Assembly (NCBI GenBank): GCA_935421135.1
Contig: OW285195.1
Span: 8,036,701-8,100,700, forward strand
From: Bugulina stolonifera
Lineage: Eukaryota; Bryozoa; Gymnolaemata; Cheilostomatida; Bugulidae
DNA length: 64,000 nt
Direction of reading: 5' to 3'
Both the position numbers and the translations under genes were made by a program. Shown piece after piece: positions 33,317 through 45,944 of the stretch; the first letter of the stretch is position 1, and the number at the start of each line of letters is the position of its first letter. The notes beneath the pieces are model-generated. The model was not told where the DNA came from. It was given only the letters and a program-made list of their open reading frames with translations, and ran no database searches.

Positions 33317-34045
33317 ATGTTTCTCTCTTCTGCAATGATGGCCTCTCTTTCATTTTGTCCATTCAATGACAAGAAATGTAAAGTCATAGCCTTCGGGAAC
33401 CAAAATAGTAGACCAACATACAAGCTAGGTGAAACTGTGATGGAATGGGTTGACAAAACGACATACGACATACCTCGGTGTGGTCATGCAGTCAAACCTT
33501 AAATTTGACCAACATATGGCGCTCAAGAAAGAAAAGGCCTCCAGAACTCTGGGAGCTATCAAGCACATTCTGCATGGAGCCCCCAAAGAAGGTCGGTTAC
33601 TAGCTTACACTAGCCTGTGTCGCCCAATATTGGAATATGCGGACACCGTGTGGGACCCGACCTTAGCCAAAGACATTGAGTCACTCGAAATGATACAGCA
33701 CAGGGCTGTTAAGTTTATTGCCAGATTGAGGGGGCGAGAGAGTGTCACTGAGGCATGCTCCGAACTTGGTCTACAGCCCCTCAAACAAAGGCGTAGGAAC
33801 CACAGGCTAGCTCTCCTTATGAAAATCCTGCAGCGCTTTTGTTGGCATATGATGAGATTACCAGAGACCGCAAAAGTATGACGATGACCACCAGATCGGC
33901 TGCCCGTGGCGAGTTGACATCGGTCTCCGCGACCTCACAGATATACCATGGTAGTTTCCTACCGAGAACCATAAAGAGACACCAGAGTGAACACAACCGT
34001 GACAAGCAGAACGCAGCATTTACCTGTAACAGAAGGCTGTAGTCC
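33317..34045 (+). mobile_element. non-LTR retrotransposon reverse transcriptase, 3' fragment with frameshifts
   Basis: Three overlapping frames together give the C-terminal part of a Jockey/CR1-like reverse transcriptase. 33317-33502 contains DKKCKVIAFG. 33450-33881 contains TYLGVVMQSNLKFDQHM, LAYTSLCRPILEYADTVWDP and IQHRAVKFIARLRGR. 33839-34042 contains LAYDEITRD and YHGSFLPRTIKRHQ. Two frameshifts make it a pseudogene. The catalytic FADD box lies upstream and is absent (5' truncation). It sits between copies P3 and P4. Confidence 0.85.
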
Positions 34046-34203
34046 AACCCCCCTGTAAAGGAGGACTACCGTAGCACCATCAACTACTAATCAACAGCAG
34101 ATTGCTGTAACCCCTGTAGCCAAACACATTGCACACTGTTAGCCAAATGAGGCACTCCTTTATACACTTAGTGTTCCTGAGTGTCCGATGACGTCAAAGG
34201 TAT

Positions 34204-34317
34204 TCAAAGGAATAGCGCTGCAGCCATTCCTAAAATCAGTGTTATCATTGCATTCTTCAATAGTTTGACTGGAAAACTGGTTTTCATGTCTTCCAGACTC
34301 TGTTTGATGTTGGTCAA
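34204..34317 (-). pseudogene. small membrane protein copy P4, truncated
   Basis: Encodes TNIKQSLEDMKTSFPVKLLK and a span MITLILGMAAALFL, then a stop at the junction with retroelement-derived sequence. It aligns with P3 along its length. Confidence 0.6.
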
Positions 34318-34654
34318 GTTAAAATTCAATGTATTGCACACAGATTCTAAAATCTCTCCACAGCTGCATGTCCTTTCAGTCAGTCAGTCCACACACACAC
34401 ATCTTACCTATAAATAAAGCAGCAGGGTTAATATTAGAAAGTATTGAGTGGCGGTTATTGGAACAGATTATACTTTACATGGGATTTAATTTTTGATGGT
34501 CATGTTTCAGTAATTTTAATAACAGTATTAGAATCTATGCTCACCCTTTTAAGATGAAGAGAAATCTCATTGTAGCCACTCCATTTTCTATGAATGCGCA
34601 TTCATCTCTTGTTACAGTTCGGTCAGATTATCTCCTACTGGTTTTATCCAAAAC

Positions 34655-34904
34655 TCAGAGTTGTAAGTCAACCAAATGGCTTTGCTTTCCAACAGCTTTC
34701 TTCACTGCTTTCTGTTTCCTTACCTATAAACAAGGCAACAGGGTTGATAAAAGAAAGATGAGTATACCTGATTACTCTAATAATTGGAGCATTCTGTTCA
34801 GTCATAATGAAAACAATCAGTACTAACATCAGAGCCTTAAACAGTTCCATAAGCAGACTCTTTCTTAACAGTTCCCCAACAGTCCGTCTATTGGTCACAG
34901 TCAT
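34655..34904 (-). CDS. small single-span membrane protein, copy P5 (two exons)
   Basis: Exon 1 is 34768-34904 (ATG, phase 2 out; donor ATCAG|gtatac) and exon 2 is 34655-34718. Joined, they give 66 residues: an N-terminal basic part (TVTNRRTVGELLRKS), a span starting LLMELFKALMLVLIVFIM, then EQNAPIIRVIR and a basic tail (KQKAVKKAVGK). It is a distant member of the P1-P6 family. The acceptor used requires skipping a nearer AG four bases upstream. Confidence 0.45.
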
Positions 34905-34969
34905 TATCAATCACATGGTCAGCAGTCTCGTTAACGTTACAATAACAAGCACCAAGCTAATCAGTATTT

Positions 34970-36560
34970 GTTTGTTTGTATTTGTGTTTGATATATGCTA
35001 CTAAATGTCCAATGTGCAAAAAGAATTCCCCTTATTAGTGTGTTACATTGGTGGACATCTTTTGGATAACAAGATCAGCTGTTAAGAACTTTCTGGAAAC
35101 AGCTAATTTATAGATTTTCCCAAATAAATGTACATTATTCTGGTTGAAGAGTTTCAGCATCACCGACATTGCAGAGTGTTGCTAGTTCTTTGTTCAGAGC
35201 AGTGATTTTGCGGTGTCTGTGAACAGGCGTAGGTAGAGATGTAACATGAATAAAAACTGATATGTTACAGTGTATGCTTTGCCATACTACAGGGTATGGT
35301 TACTACTGTAATAACCATTACACTGAATAACTTTACTTCCGAGTATTGGCGACGGAAATTGTGTCTAAACATTTAATACGCTGCACAGACCAAATAAATT
35401 TGTGTGCCATGTGAACTAGTTTTTTTCTATAAATGTGCAATGGTTATGGACGATTTCTAGCTGTACTTTGATTAAAAAATAGCATGGCATAAACATGCAA
35501 TCATACATCTGTTTACAGCTTGTGGTCTGATTGTTTTTTAACTGCACTTTTTCTATAACACTTCATAGTAGAAACATTTGCCAGGAGCATTGTTAGCAGC
35601 ATTTTTCATGTGTATCACAACACTCGTACAACCTACGACGAGAGGGCAACTCCTATTTTATGTATACACTGTACATGTGCAATGTGCAGGGCTCAGCAAG
35701 AATAGGATTATTCTCATTTTACTGCCATGCATTTTATCAGACAGTCCAAGATGGCTAGCGCAGCTAGGATTACATTTCCAAAATTATTAATGCAGTTCAA
35801 TGCCTCTAATAAAATTTTTGCCAAATATCTCTCAGTTTTTTGTACTGTTGCTTATGCATAATATACATTTCTTTGTAGAAAAGTATCAAGTATTTATTTC
35901 TCTATGCTTTTAACATCTTGGGCAGTAGTGGATGTAGATATTGTATTTGCGCAGCGTCTTTCTCAGTGCCTTCTTCAGTGTCTGTCTCGGGGCCTTTCTC
36001 AGCGCCTGCCAGTTCTAGAGAGGAGTCACCTCCTGGAAACACTCCTCATGGTCTATCTTCACGATTATCTAATGATTGTCTGAAAATTTGCAAAGTCATC
36101 AATTTCATGAGTGTAAATTGTCTGTGGCTGCGTTTGGCATGCAGTATTTACCACTTCATCACCACCTTGGCTTGTCATATTTTTACTGGACCATTTGGTT
36201 TATTACGCTGAGAAAAGTAAAGCATAGCAAGTAGGCCTAAATGTTTTAATGACCCCTAGAATTACACTTTGTATTATCATAGCACGCTACTGTCTAATAT
36301 CTAATAACAGCTCAATAGTGTAAATAAAAACTCTTACAGTTACACTCTAAGTAGTATCAGCCTTGCCTCTGTAGGTTGCCTTCCATTTTGTATTTGGACT
36401 ACATTTAACAATATCCACATACAGTTACATAGTAGTTGATCACTGATAAAATACATTCCTGTATTGTTTCCAATATGCACTGAATAACTTTACTTCCCAA
36501 TATTGGTGACCGAAAGTGTGGCTAAATATTTAATGCACAGATAAAATTATTTTGTATGCG
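34970..36560. repeat. segmental duplication mosaic
   Basis: Contains further copies of the 24840-type block (34970-35100) and the 27100 repeat (35300-35950). The Ser/Pro-rich, GC-richer segment 35951-36070 is absent from the paralogous position near 27790, so it was inserted here or lost there. No supported gene. Confidence 0.55.
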
Positions 36561-38280
36561 TTACTTCAATTGAAAAGATAACATGGCATAAACATGCAAT
36601 GATACAAGCAGCTTTTTTTGGATACATGCGCAATATGGATTGCATTCATCCAGCAGTAATATGAACGAGAGTGGTCCATATTGGAGTAGGATATACTGCG
36701 GTGGTGAATATATATAATAATTATATTACTAATAATGGTATACTGTAAATATAAGTAGGCAGTCAGTGTGAGTAACATTCTTCTAGCGCCAGCAACTTAC
36801 TTACCATGTTCTTCCTCACTTTGATCATGTCTCTGACTGCAAGCATAAGTTTTCTCTATGCAACTACAACTAGCAACTACTACTACTAACTAGGCATGAT
36901 TTGCTATAAACAAGCTCTACTACTAGTTTCCAAATGTTGCTGTCAATAATTAATTAATCCTTGATCTGTAGGGGTCCCTCTTGTCAAAAACCTCTAACCT
37001 ACACTACCTAACCCAAGCTAGCTTTATATTATTGAATAAAATATATTGTTATTGCAGCAGTTTGCTATCTACATGTATAAAGCTTGCACTTACAATAAAT
37101 ACTGCAACGTCTATAATATTGGTGTCTTCCTTTATTAATCAACATGGTGAAATTACATTTAAAGAATAGCTTATACAGCCAAGTCTAGTACCTGATTTAA
37201 TTTCAGGGAAAAATATTGTTTTCCCACTTACATTTGTACATGTATAAGCAGTCGTGAACATGTATGTGATTAATCAGCCCTGTGATTAAAGGCTTAAAAC
37301 ATTGTGACTATGAAAGTTATGTAGGAGTCAAGCTACATGCTTTGTAGCTAAATAAAATAAAAAATCATTGAGATTGACTATAGTTTTCCATGGCTGGGTA
37401 TTGCTACATATCCAATGTATCAGCCCTGGCAACAAAAGGAGACTATCTGTATATATACAAGAAGTACAAAATCTGACTAAGAGGTGTTCAATACAAACAG
37501 TTAATCTATGTGCTTAAGCGTGCACTAGACTTACAATCATTCTACATGTAAAAGAATGGTATGTTATTTTTAACTGCATCCTGTGCAATGTTTTTGCTAT
37601 TATCTTGAATCATGCCACAACTAGGGCAATGAAACACAGCTATTCATCCTGAAACAATAGGAAAAAGGAGTTTCAGAAATTACATAAATCTAGGCAACTA
37701 GCACTCAATTATAGTGTTGTAGATTTATGGTTATTGAAAAATATTTAGTCAATGTAATTGTAGCTACCTACATGTACATTCATGCAGTTCACTGTTTTTC
37801 TTATTACAAAAGAGCGTTACTAAAATTTATTGTTACAGAGTACACGATGGATTATACAACCAGGTAAATAAAATACATTACAGTTTACTTAAGTCAGTGG
37901 TGGCCAATTAAAATGCTTATTAGAGTATTTACTAAAGTTTACAACACTGTAACCGTTCAATTCCTTCTTCATTAGTTTTTTCGCCTTCTTTTTCTATTTG
38001 TTCTTCGTCTTAATTTTTCTTTTCTGCATCTCTACAATAGGGTTTATGTAAGAAAGTATGGTTGGAATGTATTGCTCCACTTTCAAAATAATTATCAACA
38101 CGTCAAACAAGGAAACAGTCTAAAAATCTGTTACCAACATCAAGTTACCAACATGAATAGTACAACTGTCAGGCAGTGGAAAAGCCGCTAGCAAATGATT
38201 TACATGTACTCAGAACTTGTTTGGGAAATGTAAGCCTATATACATGCAGATCTACCTATGGTTGTTATACTGAACGGTGA
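36560..38280. other. no secure gene
   Basis: Mostly non-coding. 37450-37840 is another copy of 27790-28110. On the minus strand an acceptor (ctattgtag) at about 38036 opens a Lys/Arg-rich frame that could be a tail exon for P6. Confidence 0.45.
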
Positions 38281-38295
38281 GAGGGTGAGAGGCCG

Positions 38296-38385
38296 TTTAC
38301 AGCATCAGATTTGTTTACAGCATCAGATTTGTTTACAGCATCAGATTTGTTTACAGCATCAGATTTGTTTACAGCATTAGATTTG
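38296..38385 (+). repeat. five tandem 18-bp units
   Basis: TTTACAGCATCAGATTTG repeated five times, the last with one change. Each unit includes a splice-acceptor-like TTTACAG. Confidence 0.93.
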
Positions 38386-38466
38386 CACAGCATTGGTTTA
38401 CATCTGCCCCATTGTTCAAGAGCATAATGCAGTCATTTTTGAAAGAAATGATAATTATACAAATAC

Positions 38467-38640
38467 TTACACAGCTCGTTTCCTTCTGCAGGATGTCATT
38501 ATCTTTCTAACTGGTCGAAAAATCAGCTTTAGTATCAAAGTTAGCAATCCGAGAACCAAGGCAATGATTGCTGCTTTAATCACCTCCATATGTAACCCAT
38601 TTATCATAGAGCTCAGCTGCTGATTTTTCATGGAAGCCAT
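38467..38640 (-). CDS. small single-span membrane protein, copy P6
   Basis: 57 residues from ATG 38640: MASMKNQQLSSMINGLHMEV, a span AAIIALVLGLLTLILKLIF, and the basic end RPVRKIMTSCRRKRAV. A donor TGT|gtaagt overlaps the stop, as in P2, so a spliced form with another tail is possible. A TATA-like GTATATAAAG lies about 90 bp upstream of the ATG. This is the best-preserved promoter-plus-ORF copy in the window. Confidence 0.6.
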   Translation of the reverse strand: MASMKNQQLSSMINGLHMEVIKAAIIALVLGLLTLILKLIFRPVRKIMTSCRRKRAV

Positions 38641-38725
38641 GTGTACAAACTAAACTAAAACTAAAATAACAATACTATGCACCACAATTTCTGGAGGTAA
38701 TAGTTCTGCGCTGGGTCTCTTTCTG

Positions 38726-38736
38726 CTTTATATACT
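38726..38736 (-). promoter_or_regulatory. TATA-like box upstream of P6
   Basis: Minus strand GTATATAAAGC, about 90 bp before the ATG of copy P6. Confidence 0.4.
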
Positions 38737-39054
38737 GCACAATCTCTAAGCTGTTGCTAAAACGTTGTTTTGTGATCAGGATTACATGGCAGCCTCCTGT
38801 TCAATGCAGGAAGGCTCTAAATAGTGCAAATTGCTATATATGACTGAATATACCCATATCTATCTCTTTTGCAAACAGAATGCAGCTAATACAGAGAGTT
38901 TACTAAAATAGCACAACAGCATGCAACTGTCACGAGGAAATTTGAAAAGAACTAATTAATATAGATAAGAAAAATCTCAATCAATTGAGAGAAGATAACT
39001 TCTATTCTCATGTAATACTTGTTACACTAACTGATAGTTGTCTTCTCCCCTATA

Positions 39055-39480
39055 AACCTATGACCTATAAACAAAGCAGCAGGTTTAATGTAAGAAAGTA
39101 TGAGTGAAATGTTTTTTTACGCTGCATAGATAACATTACTTTGTACTCATGTCTTTTCTATGAATGTACAATGATTTGTGAACAGATCTTTCAGGGTATT
39201 GAACACCTTTAAGTAAATAGAATTAGTGTGGTCTAACCCACCCTCTATCTTGGATAGTCACGTTCTGTAGAAAAGAGATTTTTTGTTTACAGAATTTTTT
39301 TCCTTGATTTTGGGTTCAGCTCCAAATAAATTACCTGTGAATTAATTATCTGAGGTTGCTTGACGGTCCCTCAAAATGCATGTTATTCCTTTTTTTTCTA
39401 TTCAGATCATTTCTCTCATTCTGTCTAAGAAAGTAATATATTGTGTTTTGTGAAGTACTTTCTACACGGTAGTCTTATTA
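39055..39480. repeat. dispersed segmental repeat, copy 3 of 3
   Basis: Third copy of the 29800/31478 repeat. The stretch 39480-40430 shows no gene. Confidence 0.7.
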
Positions 39481-40799
39481 ATTGCATTGTGTACCCTGTT
39501 TAGACTAAAATGTCACTAATATTTCTGATCCTCTACATCTGCTGTGCCAAATGTGTTAAAATTTAGCAGTTGGTGCTATTACTGTATTTGATGAAAAGGT
39601 CATAGATGTTATGAAATAATGCTGCAGGCTAATGTATTAGCCATCACTCCTAGTGGAAATACATGTACATCTTAGCTATGCTGACTGTGCTGTACAAGGT
39701 ACAAGGTGTTTATTAGATATCTTAAATCAAAAACATTTTACTAGAATATTTAACTCTCCCAATGATTTGGCATCTAACACGAATAAAAACTGATATATTA
39801 TGTTCTGCCATACTACAGGTATGATTACTACTAACCAATAATGAATAGTAAGATGAGATGCATTTTTATATTTTTATTTCGTGTATATCCACATATTATC
39901 ATCATCAGAGGAAGGAAGTTTTAGGCAATTAAAGGCTACTTTATATAAGAGATAAATACATCAAAGAGAGAAAGCTAAGTCAGTGTATTAGGTTAAGAGA
40001 AGAAAGCTTAAAACTACTTACACAACAGAATTACACAGATGGAAGGATTAAAACTATACATCAAAGGGTACTGATAATGGATAAAAATTGCTTCAAATAA
40101 GCATATTTACTATAATTACTATAATATTTACACCTACTGTTATTAAATCTATCTATTTTGTATGGCTTAGTTGGTTTGTGTAGATGACATTAGTTACAAA
40201 ATAGTTTTAATGGATAAGATTGTCCTTGTATATTTAATTTTAGTTTGATGCTGTCTGATGTGCACTGCTTCTAATATTTACCTTCTAATATTGTTTTTGG
40301 TTATATTCCTGCTTAGTATTGTTACATTTCCTTCAGTAATATTGCAATGTACTCTGTTGATGTTACATGTATGTTGTACAACTGCCAACTGTCCTCTGTT
40401 TTTGTAATAGCTATTGTACTAAATAACTTTACTTCCGGAATATTGGTGACTGAAAGTGTGGCTAAATACTAAATTATCTTGCATGCCATGCCGGCTATAG
40501 CACTACTTCAATTGAAAAGATAACATGGCATAAACAGGCAATCATACAACAAAATGAACACATTCATACGACCATCACACTATCACAACATCTACTTACA
40601 GCTTGTGGTATGAATTGTTTTTTGATTTCACTTCCTCAACACTTCATGGCAGAAACATTTGCCAGGAGCATTGTTAGCAGCATTTCTCATGTGTATCACA
40701 ACACTCCTTCGTTAACCACTAGGAAAGGTACAACCTATCATGAGAGGGCAACTCCTATTTAATGTATACACTGTACATGTGAAATGTGCAGGGATCAGC

Positions 40800-41520
40800 A
40801 ATTCTACATAATATTGTAGATAAATCTATGTACACAACATGTAGTTTAAGCAATGTGCATAATTATAATGCTTGTATGAGCATTGTGTATTTTGATCATA
40901 GACGGATTACAATAATCCAAAGAACAACCTGATTACACAATATCAGTGGGAGCCTTTAGTCCAATACCTAAATGTTGACACATGGAATTAAATAGGAGTA
41001 CAAAGAGATAAAGCAGCTAGTTTCGCCTCTAATGGAGCCTACCAAAAACCTACTTTGAGAACTACTAGAACTTGGTAATTACTGTCACTATTACTTGACA
41101 AAATATAATATACTCGTAGTAGTAAACTGTTCAGGAAGCTCACTATACTTGTTTGTAGAACATACGTGTATCTTTAGCTTCCAAATGATGTGAAATAATA
41201 TTATATCTAGGTTGACTATCTTTACCTGGTTGTAATTTTACTTTGCAAAATAAATAACTATTGTGCTCTTGTCAGGTGCTCAAAATAATGTTAATATGGA
41301 AATATTTCAGGCGATGTAACTAGTTCAGTAATTATGTAATACGTTCAAGTTAGCAGAGAAAGTAAACAGATGCTTTAATTATAGACAGTTCTATTGTTGT
41401 AGCTTTGTGCTCAGTTGGAATTAACTAAAAAAGCTGAATAATTTAGTCTTTTGTGTTCATGTTGGCTCATTGAAGCCGTGGTGGAAAATCTCTACAGACT
41501 AGCTACAATTCTATTTGAGC
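40800..41520 (+). repeat. large inverted repeat, left arm
   Basis: Reads in reverse complement at 45945-46975. Matching landmarks are AAATGTTGACACATGGAATT, AGTAAACTGTTCAGGAAG and GTAGAGATTTT(C)ACCA(C/T)GGCTTC. Similarity is diverged and interrupted. Confidence 0.75.
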
Positions 41521-42113
41521 TTTTCTAAAATTCAGTGGAACAAAATTCCCATAGAGGTATTGGAAATGACCAAGAGTTATTATTATATCTATGGGATACA
41601 GTCCCTCACTGCTCAGCAGAAAAATTGAAATTCCTAGTGTGTAAAATAACTAAGGCCGTAACAACTGTTTCAATGTATAGTTCATTCTTTATGCTCAAGC
41701 AACTCGTATTACTCTCAGTTTATGATTGAATTGAATAACTGCCACAGATAAAGAGTCGAATGAAGAAAAAAGCTACTTTACGCACCAAGTTCATTTAATT
41801 TCATCCAAGAGAACCTGCACTTTTATTGAAATATTACTAAACATCCAAGTAAGCAATCTAATCCTAATGCTGATTAGACATAATAAGATAACTCAGTTAC
41901 AGCATACAATGACACTATTATATTACATTAAATGAATGTTGTAACAAAAATACTGTTAGATTATATGTACAATTCTATTACATCTATTTATGGTTGCGAG
42001 AGGCACAATTCCCTCTTAATTTCTTTTGCTATGCTCTTGCAGGCACTTACAGTCAACAGGAGGCAGAAACAAGGAGGGAAACTTGATGCCCATTGATCTC
42101 AAACGCTATGTCA

Positions 42114-43898
42114 TTAACTCAAATACTGTTTGAGAAGAGGACTATCATTGTCATCTTTTCGTTTCTTGCGGGTTCCATCTGGATTTATTTGTCGACAACC
42201 AAGAAGCCTGTAAAACCTGTGTTCCAGCATCCGGTCAAGGATACCAACAGCAGCGACCAACAGAACTGCAGATACTATAGGTATCTTTGCCCCTGTCAGA
42301 AATACATGTGAAATAAAACATTTCTGGTAGGAGACCATGTTTAGTGATGTTCATATCTATGTAATCATGCTATTATACATGAATGTGTTCACATTGGAAA
42401 TAGAGGAATATGGATGCAATTCCTAACAGATGACTTTTAATGAAACATCATCATTTGGTACGGTGACTGAAAAATTCTAAGAATACAATCATGTATATCA
42501 CCATTTGTCCCATACTAATTTCTTCTTCATGATAATAAAAAAATCATGTTAGTGTGACTAACACAATCTGTACTCACATTCTTTGATGCATCCTTGGATT
42601 GAAAACTGATTGCTTAGATCTTCATTGGACAGTATTTCCACCATGGTACCGAATACTACAATTTGAAGAGAGAGTGGAGGACATTTAAGCAAGCTACTGC
42701 CTTGTCTCATCATTATATAGGCATTTATATGTCAGACATGTGCAAAGCAGACTAATATTGAAGTCAAGAGTCAAGTAAGAGTACATATACTTAATTTTTG
42801 GATAGAGTGGGCCTTTATATAGGAAAAATCATGGTACATACACTTCAATTACTAAGTTTCTTGAACATGAGCTGCTGTTACTAACGTGAAGCTAATATAG
42901 CTCAGCAATGAACTGGTATTTGATATAGCAGGGAGCCGGACTGAAAAACAGTTAAATAACCTTCTGTGCAGTCAAACTTTTAGTTATATGATTGTAGACC
43001 TAAACCTGGATGTGTCAAAGCTTGTAGTGTAATCTTTAGGATCAAAAACATTATCTCTGAATCAAATTAACTTACCAACATACGTAATGAGTCCGACTAT
43101 ACTAAGTAGAGCTAAATATATTAGCGACATGACTACAAATGTATGGGCATCTTTAAGTATATCCATGTTTATCAGTTGGAACTTCCTGTTGAGTCGGTCC
43201 ACTCTCTTGAGCATTACCAAGACAGCACCGTAGGCAGCAATTATCACGGCTATTAGGACAGTAGCATCTGTGGAACAAAATTGAAAAAGAATTTCTCAGC
43301 ACAAGTAAGAAGAACAGGTGAGCAGTGACCACTATATTTTGAGCTGAACACATTTCTCAGATACTTAGCAAGTAGTGTCCGACAGCCATTGCAGCCTTGA
43401 ACCACTATCCCATCACCAGTCTTAGAGCTAGGCGTGTGACTAACCATTGGGATTTTATTTAACTGATTTTGTGCATAGCTGGTATATAGTCTACTCACAA
43501 ATCCAATGACTTGTCCTTTCGGGGTTGATGACAGCAAAAAGGCTTTGAAGTAGCATTCTTTAGACTTGTCAGCAGTACTGAAACACGGATGAGAATAAAA
43601 AATTTTAGGCTGAAATATTTCTAAGCAATAATAATAATGCCGCACAGTATGTTAAATTTGTGTTAAATTGTAGTTCTCTGTCTCATGCCAAGTATTTTTG
43701 AGACAATTAGTCAAAGTTACAACATCGATATTTTATTCTGATCACAATTTACATGTAACTTTTTCGAACAATAACTAATAAAATGCTATGTCAACAAGCA
43801 TAAAATAGATAAACTTACGAGTAAGTAGTAGTAACAGTATCCCAAGGTTGTTGGTGTACTACACCTACCAGTTTGGACTCTAATATATAAATGCATTG
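42114..43898 (-). CDS. multi-pass small membrane protein, locus I
   Basis: Three downstream exons are secure by paralogy with 48953-50698. 43076-43267 (192 nt, phase 1-1) has two hydrophobic spans (TVLIAVIIAAYGAVLVML and FVVMSLIYLALLSIVGLITY) around a charged loop. 42578-42655 is 78 nt, phase 1-1. 42114-42292 is the 179-nt terminal exon, with a third span (IPIVSAVLLVAAVGIL) and a basic tail (RKKRKDDNDSPLLKQYLS). Likely upstream exons are 43819-43898 (phase 0-2) and one from 43577 ending at 43499 or 43417. These joined read LVGVVHQQPWDTVTTTYS / TADKSKECYFKAFLLSS; only an end at 43417 gives the phase the TM exon needs. No start codon was found. Function unknown. Confidence 0.55.
42732..42790. 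mobile_element. fragment of the 44292 MITE family
   Basis: Begins CAGACATGTGCAAAGCAGAC and continues with CAAGAGTCAAGTAAGAGTA as in the element at 44292, then stops. It lies about 75 bp upstream of the 42578-42655 exon. Confidence 0.7.
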
Positions 43899-44291
43899 CT
43901 GCTAACCACAGAGAACCTTAAGTAACTCATGTTATGTAATTCTTGTAGACATTATATAATATGGTATTGTGTTAACCTTCTCTTCAATGGTCATTGAGAC
44001 CTTAGCAACTGGCTAGCAACAAGAAGCTAATAGTAGGTTAGCCTAATGCCCATTGTCTGAGCCCTCTGGAAACATGGAGAAAGTGTAATCCTAACAAGGA
44101 TCCTTGATGTGCTAACCTACATGACATAACAATGCCAACATTCCATCCAGGATCTACCAACTGTCTTTTAAATCTAAATTCTTGAGGGCAATAATATTGT
44201 AATGTTTTCTGCCGAATATACACACAGGTGCCAATGGCAGAGAGTGAGAAGCACTTAAGAGTGGTCAATCAATCGACACTTCCAGCATTAC

Positions 44292-44932
44292 CAGACATGT
44301 GCAAAGCAGACAAATACTCAAGTCAAGAGTCAAGTAAGAGTATACATTCCCAATTGATAAAAAGTAATTTAGAGTAAACTCATCGGATGAAGCAAGTCAA
44401 AAGTAGAGTAAGAGTAAATAAACAGCCATTTTGAAAAGTAAAGTAAGAGTCAAGCAACTAGTGCCAAAATGCTAGAGTCAGAGTAGAGTCAAAAGTACAG
44501 CGGTATGTCAAAGAGAATACCAATGGGAATTTTGTAGAACACAAATTTCTGATGTATACAAGTGTGACAACACACAATAGATAATACTTAGCGTTAGATC
44601 CAATATTCTATCAGTTAAAGTAGTTCTGAGGAACAAAGGCTATTTCAAATTTGCACTTATTGTAATGGTAGGTCTGTTTATCTATAAGCCTCTCAGCTTC
44701 TCTATGGTGGACAAGACTGATTACATAATTACACCAAACCAATAGAATTATGATTGATAGCTGAGAGATTAGAGTAAAGTAAGAGTCAAGCATCATGCTT
44801 TGTAGGAGAGTAGAAGTAAAAGTCAATTCCCAGCTTTCACACAATACAAAAGCACAAGTCAATTAAAAGTAATGAAAAGCTGTTGCTCGAGTTAACTTGA
44901 GTCGAGTAAAATGACTCGAGTGCCCATGTCTG
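44292..44932. mobile_element. 641-bp hAT-like MITE with 8-bp TSD
   Basis: Ends CAGACATGTGCA and TGCCCATGTCTG are inverted repeats. An exact 8-bp duplication AGCATTAC flanks it at 44284-44291 and 44933-44940. The interior is rich in AAGTAAGAGTCAAG motifs and has no transposase frame. Confidence 0.9.
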
Positions 44933-45309
44933 AGCATTACATAGAAAGTGAATGGTACAACGTATGTAGCTGCTTATGCAGGTATCGAATGATTAGGCCC
45001 GATGCTTGTGCTCATGAAAGAGTGTGTGAAAGAGTATGTTCTGTCGAGAGCTCTAGGATAAGTTCGGCTAATGGCCCAAAGGGACCAAGGCTGGAATTAC
45101 CTATCTCAGAGACGAGACTCTGTAGAGGTGAGTTGAGAGATGAGACTTTACTAAAGCCTAATCAACAACTGATTCATATAGCAAATTGAGCAAACTAATA
45201 GACGTGTAATTATACTACATGTACGTTGTGTTTCATAATAAGAGGGGTGCCCGTGTACTATACAGTTCGCTCAGAGCACGTCTACTGCTCACTGGCAGAG
45301 CTTCCTCTT

Positions 45310-45490
45310 TTAAGGTAGCTAAGCTGGTGTAGTGGGAGCATGTTCTGTTCACTGTCCTTGGCGTTCAGGTGCCGTAAAAGCCCCGGGCTCAAACCCCAGT
45401 CAGGGACTGGTATTCTCATAGATTTGAACCAAGTCTCTGACTGCTCAAAAATAATTTCTTTGCTAAAAATACATCATTTATACTGCCACT
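45310..45490 (+). mobile_element. tRNA-derived SINE
   Basis: Contains an A-box-like TAGCTAAGCTGGTGTAGTGG and a B-box-like GGGCTCAAACCCC at tRNA-like spacing, then a non-tRNA part (TTTGAACCAAGTCTCTGACTGC). A related copy without the B box is at 61385-61510. Confidence 0.6.
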
Positions 45491-45944
45491 TGTAATTTAA
45501 ATAATAAAATCGTTTTGTATGTATAATACATGTGTTATACTACTACTAATAATAATATCTGCAGAAGTATGTACTACTATAACATAACCATAGCCCTCAA
45601 CTAGGTTTGTTCAGCCACTAAAGGATTTTGTGTCTCAAAATTCTCACTCATAGCTTTCTTTGTTTGCTCTACTAATCACTGATTATACTGTATTATTCAA
45701 TGGCTGGTCACATTGTTGAGAAAACCATATTATGATTACATACAGTAAGCCAAATAATTACAGAAAGCTCATAGCTGAGGCATTGTAGTCAGTGTTTTCT
45801 TTTGTAAGGATCTATTTGGGCTCTCAAGGAGCCCCCTCAAAAATCATGGTTTGTTGAGGGGCTACCAAGGAGCCCCCTCAACAAATTGAGGTATGATTAA
45901 TCTTCATTCAGTGCTTGGTAAAGAATTCCCTCAGCAAATTGCTG

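Noticed and set aside
42578..42644. Separate two-exon gene starting at the ATG at 42644 (and at 49647)
   Set aside because: Both ATGs lie inside exons that have acceptors giving phase 1-1 lengths (78 and 75 nt), so they fit better as internal exons; an alternative promoter remains possible.
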